Assembly: GCF_002161555.1 (NCBI RefSeq)
Contig: NZ_NFHZ01000004.1
Coordinates: forward strand, 62,001 to 126,000
Reading direction: 5' to 3'
From: Barnesiella sp. An55
Lineage (GTDB): Bacteria > Bacteroidota > Bacteroidia > Bacteroidales > Barnesiellaceae
DNA: 64,000 nucleotides
The notes under the pieces were generated by a model, which did not search any database, was not told the origin of the DNA, and saw nothing but the letters and a program-made list of their open reading frames with translations. Position 1 is the stretch's first letter. The number at the start of each line of letters is the position of its first letter. A program made the translations under genes and the position numbers. Below are positions 37,129 to 44,337 of this stretch, in pieces.

Positions 37129-37269
37129 ACTTCCCGTCGCCCTATGGCGTCGCTGCCATTTCCTCGGGGGCGGTGAGCATTTTGCAACTTGAGTTGCGGG
37201 GGGAAACCCTTTCCACAAAAACAGAAATCTGTGCGACATTTTTGAAAATACCGAAGCCCCGGCCATGCC

Positions 37270-37277
37270 TATCTTTG
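37270..37277 (+). promoter_or_regulatory. -7 box of the first GH16 gene
   Basis: TATCTTTG matches TAnnTTTG, 31 nt before the GH16 ATG. A TTG at 37242-37244 is 25 nt upstream, a little too far, so this promoter may need activation. Confidence 0.5.
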
Positions 37278-37308
37278 TAGTGTTTAACGCTAATAGAATT
37301 TTTTTGTC

Positions 37309-38145
37309 ATGGAAAAAATGCAATGGCTCATGGCCGGCTTTTCGCTCTGCCTGATGACGGCGTGCAGTGCGACAACCCACCTGGTATTTGAAGACAATTT
37401 CGACGGGACCGGTCTCCCCGATTCCTCCCGGTGGGGATATGAAGAGGGGTATGTGCGCAACGGCGAGTTGCAGTATTACACCGTGGCCCGTCTCGAGAAC
37501 TGCTATTTGAAAGACGGTTACCTCCATATCGTGGCCCGAAACGACAGTGCCACCATCGAGAACGGACGCTTTGGCAAGGCCTGGGCCACCCCGGTCGATA
37601 CGACACGGTGCGACAGTGTAGCACCCGTAACCTCGGCCAGCATTACCACCAAAGGCCTGGCCGAGTGGAAATACGGTCGGGTAGAGGTGCGTGCCAAGTT
37701 GCCCGATTGTCTGGGCTCCTGGCCAGCCATTTGGATGATGCCCGCCCGCGACGCCTATGGCGAGTGGCCCCGTAGCGGCGAAATCGATATCATGGAGAAT
37801 GTTGGTTACGAGCTTCCCAAAGTACACTATGCCATCCACACCGAGAAGTATAACCACACCAAGAACAACCAGAAACGGCATACCGTCGATTGCGCTACGG
37901 TAGCTACCGATTTCCATGTATATGGATTGGAGTGGCGGGCCGACAAGCTCACCTGGTATCTCGACGGGGTCGAAACCTACTCGGTAGTCAAGGACGAAGA
38001 GGGGTGGGAGGCCTGGCCTTTCGACCAGCCCTTCTATCTGATACTCAACTTTGCCTTTGGCGGAGGCTGGGGCGGAAGCCAGGGGGTGAATCTCGAAGGC
38101 CTTCCGCAGGAGTACGTCATCGACTATGTGAGAGTATATCGTTGA
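37309..38145 (+). CDS. GH16 beta-glucanase lipoprotein (laminarinase-like)
   Basis: The 278-residue protein has a lipobox (LMTAC, Cys19) directly before the GH16 domain. The catalytic bulge GEIDIMENVG gives nucleophile Glu158, Asp160 and acid/base Glu163, matching the ExDxxE pattern of beta-1,3/1,3-1,4-glucanases. WGYEEGYVRNGELQYYT and GSWPAIWMMP line the cleft, and FAFGGGWGGSQGV follows near the end. It likely cuts beta-1,3 or mixed-linkage glucan at the cell surface. It is about half identical by eye to the second GH16 domain (39543-40814) but has no extra domain. Confidence 0.93.
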   Translation: MEKMQWLMAGFSLCLMTACSATTHLVFEDNFDGTGLPDSSRWGYEEGYVRNGELQYYTVARLENCYLKDGYLHIVARNDSATIENGRFGKAWATPVDTTRCDSVAPVTSASITTKGLAEWKYGRVEVRAKLPDCLGSWPAIWMMPARDAYGEWPRSGEIDIMENVGYELPKVHYAIHTEKYNHTKNNQKRHTVDCATVATDFHVYGLEWRADKLTWYLDGVETYSVVKDEEGWEAWPFDQPFYLILNFAFGGGWGGSQGVNLEGLPQEYVIDYVRVYR

Positions 38146-38487
38146 TCAAAGATACATCGCGAGCCATCCTCTTTCGGCCGCCCGGTTGAGACCCGTTGGG
38201 ACTGAATGAATCGAGATTTTTTTTGCCGGGAGGTCGGAGAGGTTGTGCCCTCGATGATTGTCGCACACCACCTGCAAGCGATGGAGCCAGGTGGTCGAGA
38301 TTTATGAAAGAGGCTCCATTGCATAATATGCAGAAAAGGTAAAAAAGATGGGGGCAGAAGCCTCGCCAAGGCCGTGTAAAGGCCCTGTTGCAACATTTAT
38401 CTAAGTTTTCGCTACAATTATTCAACTGCAAACGCAAAACTTCAAACAATGAAATACTCCTTGTAAAGGCTTCGCAGATATAAAACC
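38146..38487. other. Intergenic region between the first GH16 gene and the YQAV-domain gene
   Basis: No gene is seen. It contains a run of eight T near 38217 and an 8-bp inverted repeat (ACCACCTG with CAGGTGGT, about 38266-38297) with a 13-nt spacer. Neither is a convincing terminator for the upstream gene. The promoter of the next operon begins at its right end. Confidence 0.4.
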
Positions 38488-38495
38488 TACATTTG
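38488..38495 (+). promoter_or_regulatory. -7 box of the five-gene GH16/beta-helix operon
   Basis: TACATTTG, identical to the -7 box of the hybrid regulator gene, 65 nt before the first ATG. A TTG at 38461-38463 is 24 nt away, so the -33 is weak. Confidence 0.45.
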
Positions 38496-38560
38496 TATGT
38501 CTCGAAAAGGAGACCTCGCACAAGTAAATTATTTGTACAACATAAAACAGAAAGAGATTT

Positions 38561-39058
38561 ATGAAAAAGAGAATGACTTCGATTTTTGCCCTGTTCCTTG
38601 GAATCTTGGGAGCTGCAGCCCAGGTACCGGGTTCATTTCAATATCAGGCGGTGATGCGCAACGACGATGGCAGCATAGCTGCCAATGAGCCCCTCGAGGT
38701 GAAGGTACGCATTCACCAGGGCACCGCCGACGGTACGGTGGTATATGAAGAGGAACACACCACGTCGAGTAACGCCTCGGGTATCATCACTCTCAAGGTA
38801 GGTGACGGCACCAACACATCGCGCACCAATACCTTCTACGATATCGACTGGAGTGCCGGAAATTACTTTTTTGAGACGCAAGTCGATAGAGGCACCGGCT
38901 ATGAAAGCCTGGGCACTCAACAGATGCTGAGCGTACCCTATGCCAAGTGTGCCGTCGTTGCCGACAACGTACATGTAAAATCGCCCGACGGGAGACTGTG
39001 GCGCATCAAGGTAGCAAATGATGGTACCATCTCGGCCGAAGCCGTAACCGAAGAATAA
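38561..39058 (+). CDS. Secreted YQAVxRN-domain protein
   Basis: The 165-residue protein is a signal peptide (cleavage near GAAAQ) plus one beta-rich domain that opens FQYQAVMRNDDGSIAANEPL and closes with LSVPYAKCAVVADNV. Domains of this type are found at the N-terminus of many secreted Bacteroidetes proteins and phage-tail-like fibres; the function is unknown. Almost the same domain is fused in front of the GH16 domain encoded at 39543-40814. It is first in an operon (15 nt to the next gene). Confidence 0.6.
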   Translation: MKKRMTSIFALFLGILGAAAQVPGSFQYQAVMRNDDGSIAANEPLEVKVRIHQGTADGTVVYEEEHTTSSNASGIITLKVGDGTNTSRTNTFYDIDWSAGNYFFETQVDRGTGYESLGTQQMLSVPYAKCAVVADNVHVKSPDGRLWRIKVANDGTISAEAVTEE

Positions 39059-39073
39059 GAGAGTGAGGTCGTG

Positions 39074-39535
39074 ATGAAGAAAACGATACTATTATTAAGT
39101 ATAGCGATGGTCTTGAGTGGCAAGGCCTCGGCTCAGTCGGTTCTGGCAACCACCGGCGGCAGTAGCGAGACAATTACCTGGACGCTGGGCGAGGTATTCA
39201 CCGAGTCGGTTATGCGCTCCAATGTGGTGCGATTCTCGCAAGGATTCAACCAGCCGATAACCATATCGACCTCGGGCATCCTGAATGTAAAGGGCGACAA
39301 ACTCACCTTTACCGTGGGGCCCAATCCCGTAGCCGACGAGTTGTATCTCACCATCTCGGAGAGTGGGGTCAGCACCTGGCGACTCTACGACACGCAGGGC
39401 CGCATGCTCGACTCGGGTCGTTTGAACGATGCCCAGCAGACTGTGATTGGTTTTTCCGACAAGAAAGTAGGAGAGTATGTATTGAAAATCGAGAATGAAA
39501 AAGGAACCCGTTCGGTCCTGATTCTAAAAAAATAG
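39074..39535 (+). CDS. Small secreted protein with a sorting-type C-terminal domain
   Basis: The 153-residue protein (ATG chosen over an overlapping GTG at 39071) has a signal peptide ending GKASAQ. Its N half (SETITWTLGEVFTESV, FSQGFNQPI) is a short beta domain often found before por-type tails. Its C half has FTVGPNPVADELYLTI, SVSTWRLYDTQGRML-like and GEYVLKIENEKGTRSVLILKK motifs, typical of T9SS type A sorting domains. It contains no recognisable cargo domain, so it is either a minimal surface protein or a partner that lends an anchoring tail. It lies between the YQAV protein and the fused GH16. Confidence 0.6.
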   Translation: MKKTILLLSIAMVLSGKASAQSVLATTGGSSETITWTLGEVFTESVMRSNVVRFSQGFNQPITISTSGILNVKGDKLTFTVGPNPVADELYLTISESGVSTWRLYDTQGRMLDSGRLNDAQQTVIGFSDKKVGEYVLKIENEKGTRSVLILKK

Positions 39536-39542
39536 ATAACAG

Positions 39543-40814
39543 ATGAAAAGAATAATTTTTGCCATATTAGCCGTAGCCCTGTTTTCGGTAGTCGATTTGT
39601 GCGCTCAAACCGTAAAGGGAATACCCTATCAAGCGGTCGTACGCAACGCACAAGGCAACCCGGTTCCCAATCAGGAGTTAACGGTACGTTTCTATATTCT
39701 GCGCACTTTGTCAACCCGGACCGATGCCGACCCCAAGTTACTGTATAGCGAAACCCACAATACCGTGAGCGATGCCAATGGTTTGGTTTCGTTGCAGGTG
39801 GGCAAGGGAACTCCGCTCGAAGGCTCCTTCGATCAAGTCGATTGGTGGGGAAACATCTCCATCAAGACCGAAATCGATATGGAGGGTGAATCTACCTTCA
39901 CCACTACTCAGGAGCTGGGCACGGTACCCTATGCGCTTTCGGCCGAGAATGTATTGTTGCTCAAGTCCGACGACGGTACCCAGTGGAGCCTCGAGTGTGA
40001 CAACGAGGGTAACTTGAAATCGGTGAAGATTCCCCAGCGTTATACCAAGCTCGTCTTCTCCGACGAGTTCGAGGGCACCGGTCTGCCCGACGATACCAAG
40101 TGGGGATATGAAGAGGGTTACACCCGCAACGGCGAGGAGCAATACTATACCGTTGCCCGTGAAGAGAACTGCTACATGGCCGACGGTTGTCTGCATATTG
40201 TTTGCCGCAACGACAGTGCCCTCATCGAGAATGCCCTTTACGAGAAGCCCTGGAGCGCAAGTGGTTCGCACGGTTATCGTGCCGATACGATTATACCCAT
40301 CACCTCGGCCAGTGTCGTTACCAAAGGCAAGTTTGCCTTTACCTACGGCCGGGTAGAGGTGCGCGCCAAACTGCCCGTATGCCTGGGTTCCTGGCCGGCT
40401 ATCTGGATGTTCCCCCAAGATCGCAGCGACTGGCCTGCCTGTGGCGAGATCGATATTATCGAGCATGTAGGCTACGATCCCGGCAATATCTATTTCACGG
40501 TTCACTCGTCCGAGATCAACGGTAACAACCAACCCAACCGCTACGCCTCGAGCGCACCCATCGAGAATCCCGAAGACTGGCACGTCTATGCCTTCGAGTG
40601 GCACCCCGACCGTCTCATGTGGTTTATCGACGGCGAGCTCAAGTTTACCGTTATACGGTCGCGGGTTTACTCCGACAGCAACTGGCCCTTCAACAAAGAC
40701 TTCTATCTGCTGCTCAACTTCGCATTCGGTGGCGGATGGGGTGGCCGCGAGGGAATTGATGTAGAGGCTCTGCCGCGTGAATATGTGATAGACTATGTGA
40801 GAGTATATCAATAA
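39543..40814 (+). CDS. GH16 beta-glucanase fused to an N-terminal YQAVxRN domain
   Basis: The 423-residue protein has a signal peptide (cleavage near LCAQ) and then a YQAV domain (residues 28-165: IPYQAVVRNAQGNPVPNQEL to LGTVPYALSAENV). A linker leads to a GH16 domain (168-423) with GEIDIIEHVG (Glu302, Asp304, Glu307), WGYEEGYTRNGEEQYYT and GSWPAIWMFP. It should hydrolyse the same type of beta-glucan as the first GH16. The N-terminal domain is homologous to the stand-alone protein at 38561-39058. This architecture, rather than a lipobox, may serve to place the enzyme. Confidence 0.9.
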   Translation: MKRIIFAILAVALFSVVDLCAQTVKGIPYQAVVRNAQGNPVPNQELTVRFYILRTLSTRTDADPKLLYSETHNTVSDANGLVSLQVGKGTPLEGSFDQVDWWGNISIKTEIDMEGESTFTTTQELGTVPYALSAENVLLLKSDDGTQWSLECDNEGNLKSVKIPQRYTKLVFSDEFEGTGLPDDTKWGYEEGYTRNGEEQYYTVAREENCYMADGCLHIVCRNDSALIENALYEKPWSASGSHGYRADTIIPITSASVVTKGKFAFTYGRVEVRAKLPVCLGSWPAIWMFPQDRSDWPACGEIDIIEHVGYDPGNIYFTVHSSEINGNNQPNRYASSAPIENPEDWHVYAFEWHPDRLMWFIDGELKFTVIRSRVYSDSNWPFNKDFYLLLNFAFGGGWGGREGIDVEALPREYVIDYVRVYQ

Positions 40815-40850
40815 ACAAATCGAAACAGATAAAACCAATAAGACTAAATC

Positions 40851-42473
40851 ATGAAAAAAACAACTACACTTGTTTGTACCGCTTTGATGGCGGCAGTATG
40901 TAGCTTTCCCGGGAGGGCCGACAAAACCTATTATGTCGATCCCGACGGAAATGCACCCGAGAATATGACGGTCGATGCCGTTTATACCAAGGTTGCATCG
41001 GCCATCAACAGTGTGACGACCGACGAGCCGGTAACCATCTATCTGAAACCGGGACACGAATTCAAGGAGAGCAACATGACAACGGGCGCGAACCGGGTCG
41101 ATTTGACAATCATCGGCGACAGCTCCACGATCAATGCCGGGGCCGCACAGCGTATCCTGCGCACCGAGGCTGCCCGCCTGGTGTTGAAAGGTATCACCTT
41201 TACCGGTGTCAATGACTATACCAGCATGGGCGGTGTACTCTACTTTGCCGGTAATGCCAATGACGGGTCGGAACTGGTGATTGACAGTTGTGCCTTTGAA
41301 AACTGCTCCTTGACATCTGGTGCCGACGGCGGTGCCGCCATTGCCACCGGCTCGAACGTCATGAATGTGACGATAACCAACAGCGTGTTCAAGAACAACG
41401 AGACCGAAGGGTATAGAGACGCCATGAGCGGTACCTCTATTCACTTCCAGGGGAAAGACGGTGTGCTTACAATCGAAAACACTACGTTCCAGGGCAATGT
41501 GATCAACTCCAATTCGGGAGCCATTGCCGTGGGCATCGTGAATGGTTCGAACATGCAGGTTCGCATGGCCAACAATACCTTCTACAACAACACCACGTTG
41601 GGAGTTCCCGTAGGGTCGGTACCCAATGTCTTGGTAAAAGGTTCGAGCAATACGGCCGAGATCGTCAACAACACCTTCTACTTCGATTTGAGAGACGATG
41701 CCGAGGGTGAGGAGGGCGACCAGACCCTGATGAAAAAAGTCTATAAAAGGACCTCGGCCGTTAACGTGAGCGAGACCGGTGACAACACCATCTACTTTAT
41801 CAACAACGCTGTGGTTGGTCTGCGCAGCGCAGTCATTTCGGCTGCCACCACCGGCCGCACCATCGTGTGCCAAAACAACTACGCCGCCGTGCTCGAGCCT
41901 CACGGGTATGTACCCGAGTTGGCCAACGACGAGAATGGCAACGTGTTGCTCACCGCTCGCGAGTCGAACGTAGGCGACCCCTTCATTGCCGATATCGACA
42001 GCCTCACGACGTTGATAGGCGAGGTAGGCTTGGCCGATACCCTTTCGACCGACAACTTCGTGCCCTATTTGGCCACGACCGAGGAGAGCCCTCTTATCGA
42101 TGCCGGTACTCTCGAGTATCTGATTGGCGAAGAGAATATCGTTCCGCTGGTCGATGTCATGGGCAACAGCCGCGACGACAACGGCGTGGATATTGGAGCC
42201 TATGAGTATGTGCCCGAAGATCTGCCCACGGCTATCGCCGGTACCGATGTCGCCCCCAACCTCAGAGTCTATGTACAGGCCGGCGACCTGGTTATCGAAA
42301 ACCACACCGATACCGAGTTCCAAGTAACCCTCTTCCAAATCGACGGTCGCTGCTTCGCCTCGATGCCCGTGCGGCAAACGGCAGTAGTCAATGGTGGAAC
42401 ACTCCCCCGAGGCGTGCTGCTGGTAGTCGCCAATAACGGAACAGAACAAATCGTAAAAAAAGTAATCTTATAA
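40851..42473 (+). CDS. Secreted right-handed beta-helix protein with sorting-type tail
   Basis: The 540-residue protein has a signal peptide (cleavage near GRAD) and starts KTYYVDPDGNAPENM, typical of parallel beta-helix proteins. Repeats such as LTIIGDSSTINAG, LVLKGITFTGVNDY, LVIDSCAFENCS, VTITNSVFKNNE and MANNTFYNNT form the helix to about residue 340. After an insert it ends with VDIGAYEYVPEDLP and a sorting-type tail (LPRGVLLVVANNG...KKVIL). Such proteins are lyases, hydrolases or glycan binders; no catalytic site is obvious. A paralogue follows 17 nt later. Confidence 0.7.
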   Translation: MKKTTTLVCTALMAAVCSFPGRADKTYYVDPDGNAPENMTVDAVYTKVASAINSVTTDEPVTIYLKPGHEFKESNMTTGANRVDLTIIGDSSTINAGAAQRILRTEAARLVLKGITFTGVNDYTSMGGVLYFAGNANDGSELVIDSCAFENCSLTSGADGGAAIATGSNVMNVTITNSVFKNNETEGYRDAMSGTSIHFQGKDGVLTIENTTFQGNVINSNSGAIAVGIVNGSNMQVRMANNTFYNNTTLGVPVGSVPNVLVKGSSNTAEIVNNTFYFDLRDDAEGEEGDQTLMKKVYKRTSAVNVSETGDNTIYFINNAVVGLRSAVISAATTGRTIVCQNNYAAVLEPHGYVPELANDENGNVLLTARESNVGDPFIADIDSLTTLIGEVGLADTLSTDNFVPYLATTEESPLIDAGTLEYLIGEENIVPLVDVMGNSRDDNGVDIGAYEYVPEDLPTAIAGTDVAPNLRVYVQAGDLVIENHTDTEFQVTLFQIDGRCFASMPVRQTAVVNGGTLPRGVLLVVANNGTEQIVKKVIL

Positions 42474-42490
42474 TTTAATATCAATATCTT

Positions 42491-44044
42491 ATGAAAAAGA
42501 ATTTCTTATTAGTGGCTCTGTTGGCAGGTTGTTGCGGAGTAAACTCCTTTGCTGCCACAGAATATTATGTAAAGGCCAGCACGGGTAACGACAGTTACAA
42601 CGGTGCTTCGTGGAATACCGCTTTCAAAACGGTAAGTAAAGCTATTGGTAGCGTAGCCGAAAACGAAGAGACTATCATCTACCTCGAACCCAATACCGTG
42701 TTTGATACGGGCGGCCAATTGGACCTGGGTAACAACAAGAATGTAACCCTTATCGGTAACAACACGACCTTGCGTGCTGCCGAGAAACCGGGTAAGGAAG
42801 GCGGCGAGGGCGCTCGTATCCTGCGTGCAGCCGGCGGTTGCAACCTCACGGTAAAAGGTATCGTGTTCCTCAATGGCCGTCAAATCGAGTATAACCCGGG
42901 TGGTGGACTCTTCTTCGCCGGTAACACGCTGGTAGTCGATAGCTGTACCTTCATCGACAACGAGTCGGGTTCGGGGGGCTCGGGCATCGCTTCTCGTGGT
43001 GTGAGTGTGACGGTGCGCAACTCTTATTTCGACGGTAACTATGTGAACAGTGGTTATGGCACGGGTGCCGCCCTTGTACAAGCCGGTGTGAAAGATGGCG
43101 AAGCTGGCTCGCTGGTAGTAGAGAACTGTACGTTCTATCGCAACGACCTGAATGGTGTAGGTACGGCTATTTCGACCAAAGATGCCGGTGCCAGTTATAC
43201 CAACGTGAAAGATGTGAAGATTGTCAACTGTACCTTCATCGCCAATACCTCCGATCTGGCCAACCAGGCTGCCATCGATGTATCGGATAACAGCGAAATC
43301 CCCATCAAGATTATCAACAACACCTTCTACGACAACGACGGTGCTCTGCGTGTAGGTGATATCTATGGTGAAAAAGGTGGCGAAGTTATCTTCATCAACA
43401 ACCTCGTGTATGCCAATGCATCGGGTATCTTCGGTGCCGAGGGTTATTCGGTAGCCGACCTGCGTTCGCCCATCATCGGTTACAACAACATCATCGTAGG
43501 TGCCGAGCGTGGTGTCAACGAGTATATCGACGACGAGTGCTTCAACGACAAGAAAGACCAGTACAGCAACCGCGTGGAGACGTTGGCTTCGTATCCTCTC
43601 TCGATGGTTGCTTTGGCTACCGAGCTCTCGACCGATAACTATGTACCTTACCTGGCTTTGACGGCCGAAAACAGCGACGCCGTAAATGCCGGTTATTCTA
43701 CGGGCGTATATGCCGACCTCATCCCCACAACCGATATCCGGGGTGCACTCGCTGTCGGCACCCGCGATATAGGTGCTTATGAATATGCCAATTTGTTGGG
43801 CGTATCTTCGTTGGAGGCCGAGGCTACCGATTTCGTAATCACTCGCAATGGCGACCAGGTTACGGTTGTCAATACCGCCGATCGCGACTTCACCCTCACC
43901 GTAGTCGATATGTTGGGCCGCACGGTTTATACGGCACAGGCTGCCGGCCAACTCACGGTTGACGGTCAGGAGCTGGGTGCTCGCTGCGCTATCCTCGTAC
44001 TTACCGACGGTGTGAGCAAGAAAGTTCAAAAAATGATGTTTTAA
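42491..44044 (+). CDS. Paralogous secreted right-handed beta-helix protein
   Basis: The 517-residue protein repeats the plan of its upstream neighbour: signal peptide (NSFAA), ATEYYVKASTGNDSYNGASW, helix coils (VTLIGNNTTLRA, LTVKGIVFLNG, LVVDSCTFIDNES, VTVRNSYFDGNY, VKIVNCTFIANT, IKIINNTFYDND), then RDIGAYEYANL and a sorting-type end (GARCAILVLTDGVSKKVQKM). Divergence from the neighbour is high, so the duplication is old. It is the last gene of the operon, followed by a terminator. Confidence 0.7.
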   Translation: MKKNFLLVALLAGCCGVNSFAATEYYVKASTGNDSYNGASWNTAFKTVSKAIGSVAENEETIIYLEPNTVFDTGGQLDLGNNKNVTLIGNNTTLRAAEKPGKEGGEGARILRAAGGCNLTVKGIVFLNGRQIEYNPGGGLFFAGNTLVVDSCTFIDNESGSGGSGIASRGVSVTVRNSYFDGNYVNSGYGTGAALVQAGVKDGEAGSLVVENCTFYRNDLNGVGTAISTKDAGASYTNVKDVKIVNCTFIANTSDLANQAAIDVSDNSEIPIKIINNTFYDNDGALRVGDIYGEKGGEVIFINNLVYANASGIFGAEGYSVADLRSPIIGYNNIIVGAERGVNEYIDDECFNDKKDQYSNRVETLASYPLSMVALATELSTDNYVPYLALTAENSDAVNAGYSTGVYADLIPTTDIRGALAVGTRDIGAYEYANLLGVSSLEAEATDFVITRNGDQVTVVNTADRDFTLTVVDMLGRTVYTAQAAGQLTVDGQELGARCAILVLTDGVSKKVQKMMF

Positions 44045-44086
44045 ATCTTGAAGTGTTTCTCAGATAGGAAATAGGATTGATTATAG

Positions 44087-44127
44087 GGGCTGTACCGGAA
44101 TGTGAAATTTGGGTACAGCCCTTTTTT
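44087..44127 (+). terminator. Terminator of the GH16/beta-helix operon
   Basis: Stem GGGCTGTACC with GGTACAGCCC (10 bp), a 15-nt loop and six T. It starts 42 nt after the last stop codon of the polysaccharide locus. Confidence 0.85.
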
Positions 44128-44220
44128 ATCCCGATTCCCTGGTCCTGCATTGATTCTCCATCCTGGTAGGCCGATAGAACGGGGCTTGGCACAGACTAAC
44201 TTGAAATCACCTGTTTTTCG

Positions 44221-44252
44221 TTTGCCACTACGCTTACCTTTCACTATCTTTG
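44221..44252 (+). promoter_or_regulatory. Promoter of the M23 peptidase-C69 peptidase operon
   Basis: TTTG at 44221-44224 and TATCTTTG at 44245-44252 with 20 nt between them form a complete Bacteroidetes promoter. It lies 86 nt before the ATG at 44338. Confidence 0.7.
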
Positions 44253-44337
44253 CACGAGTTGTAAAAGGGGTCGAGCCTCGGGTTTTCGCCCAAACGTTAG
44301 GGGGTTGCCCGCTTTTACACGAAAAAGAAAGGATAAT

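Noticed and set aside
34330-37917. A very long open frame (about 1195 codons) on the minus strand across the hybrid regulator and first GH16
   Set aside because: It is antisense to clearly real genes, its translation shows no domain, and GC-rich codon use keeps the opposite frame free of stops.
39738-42449. A 903-codon minus-strand frame across the second GH16 and beta-helix genes
   Set aside because: Same reason: it mirrors real genes with well-defined motifs, and has no signal peptide or domain.
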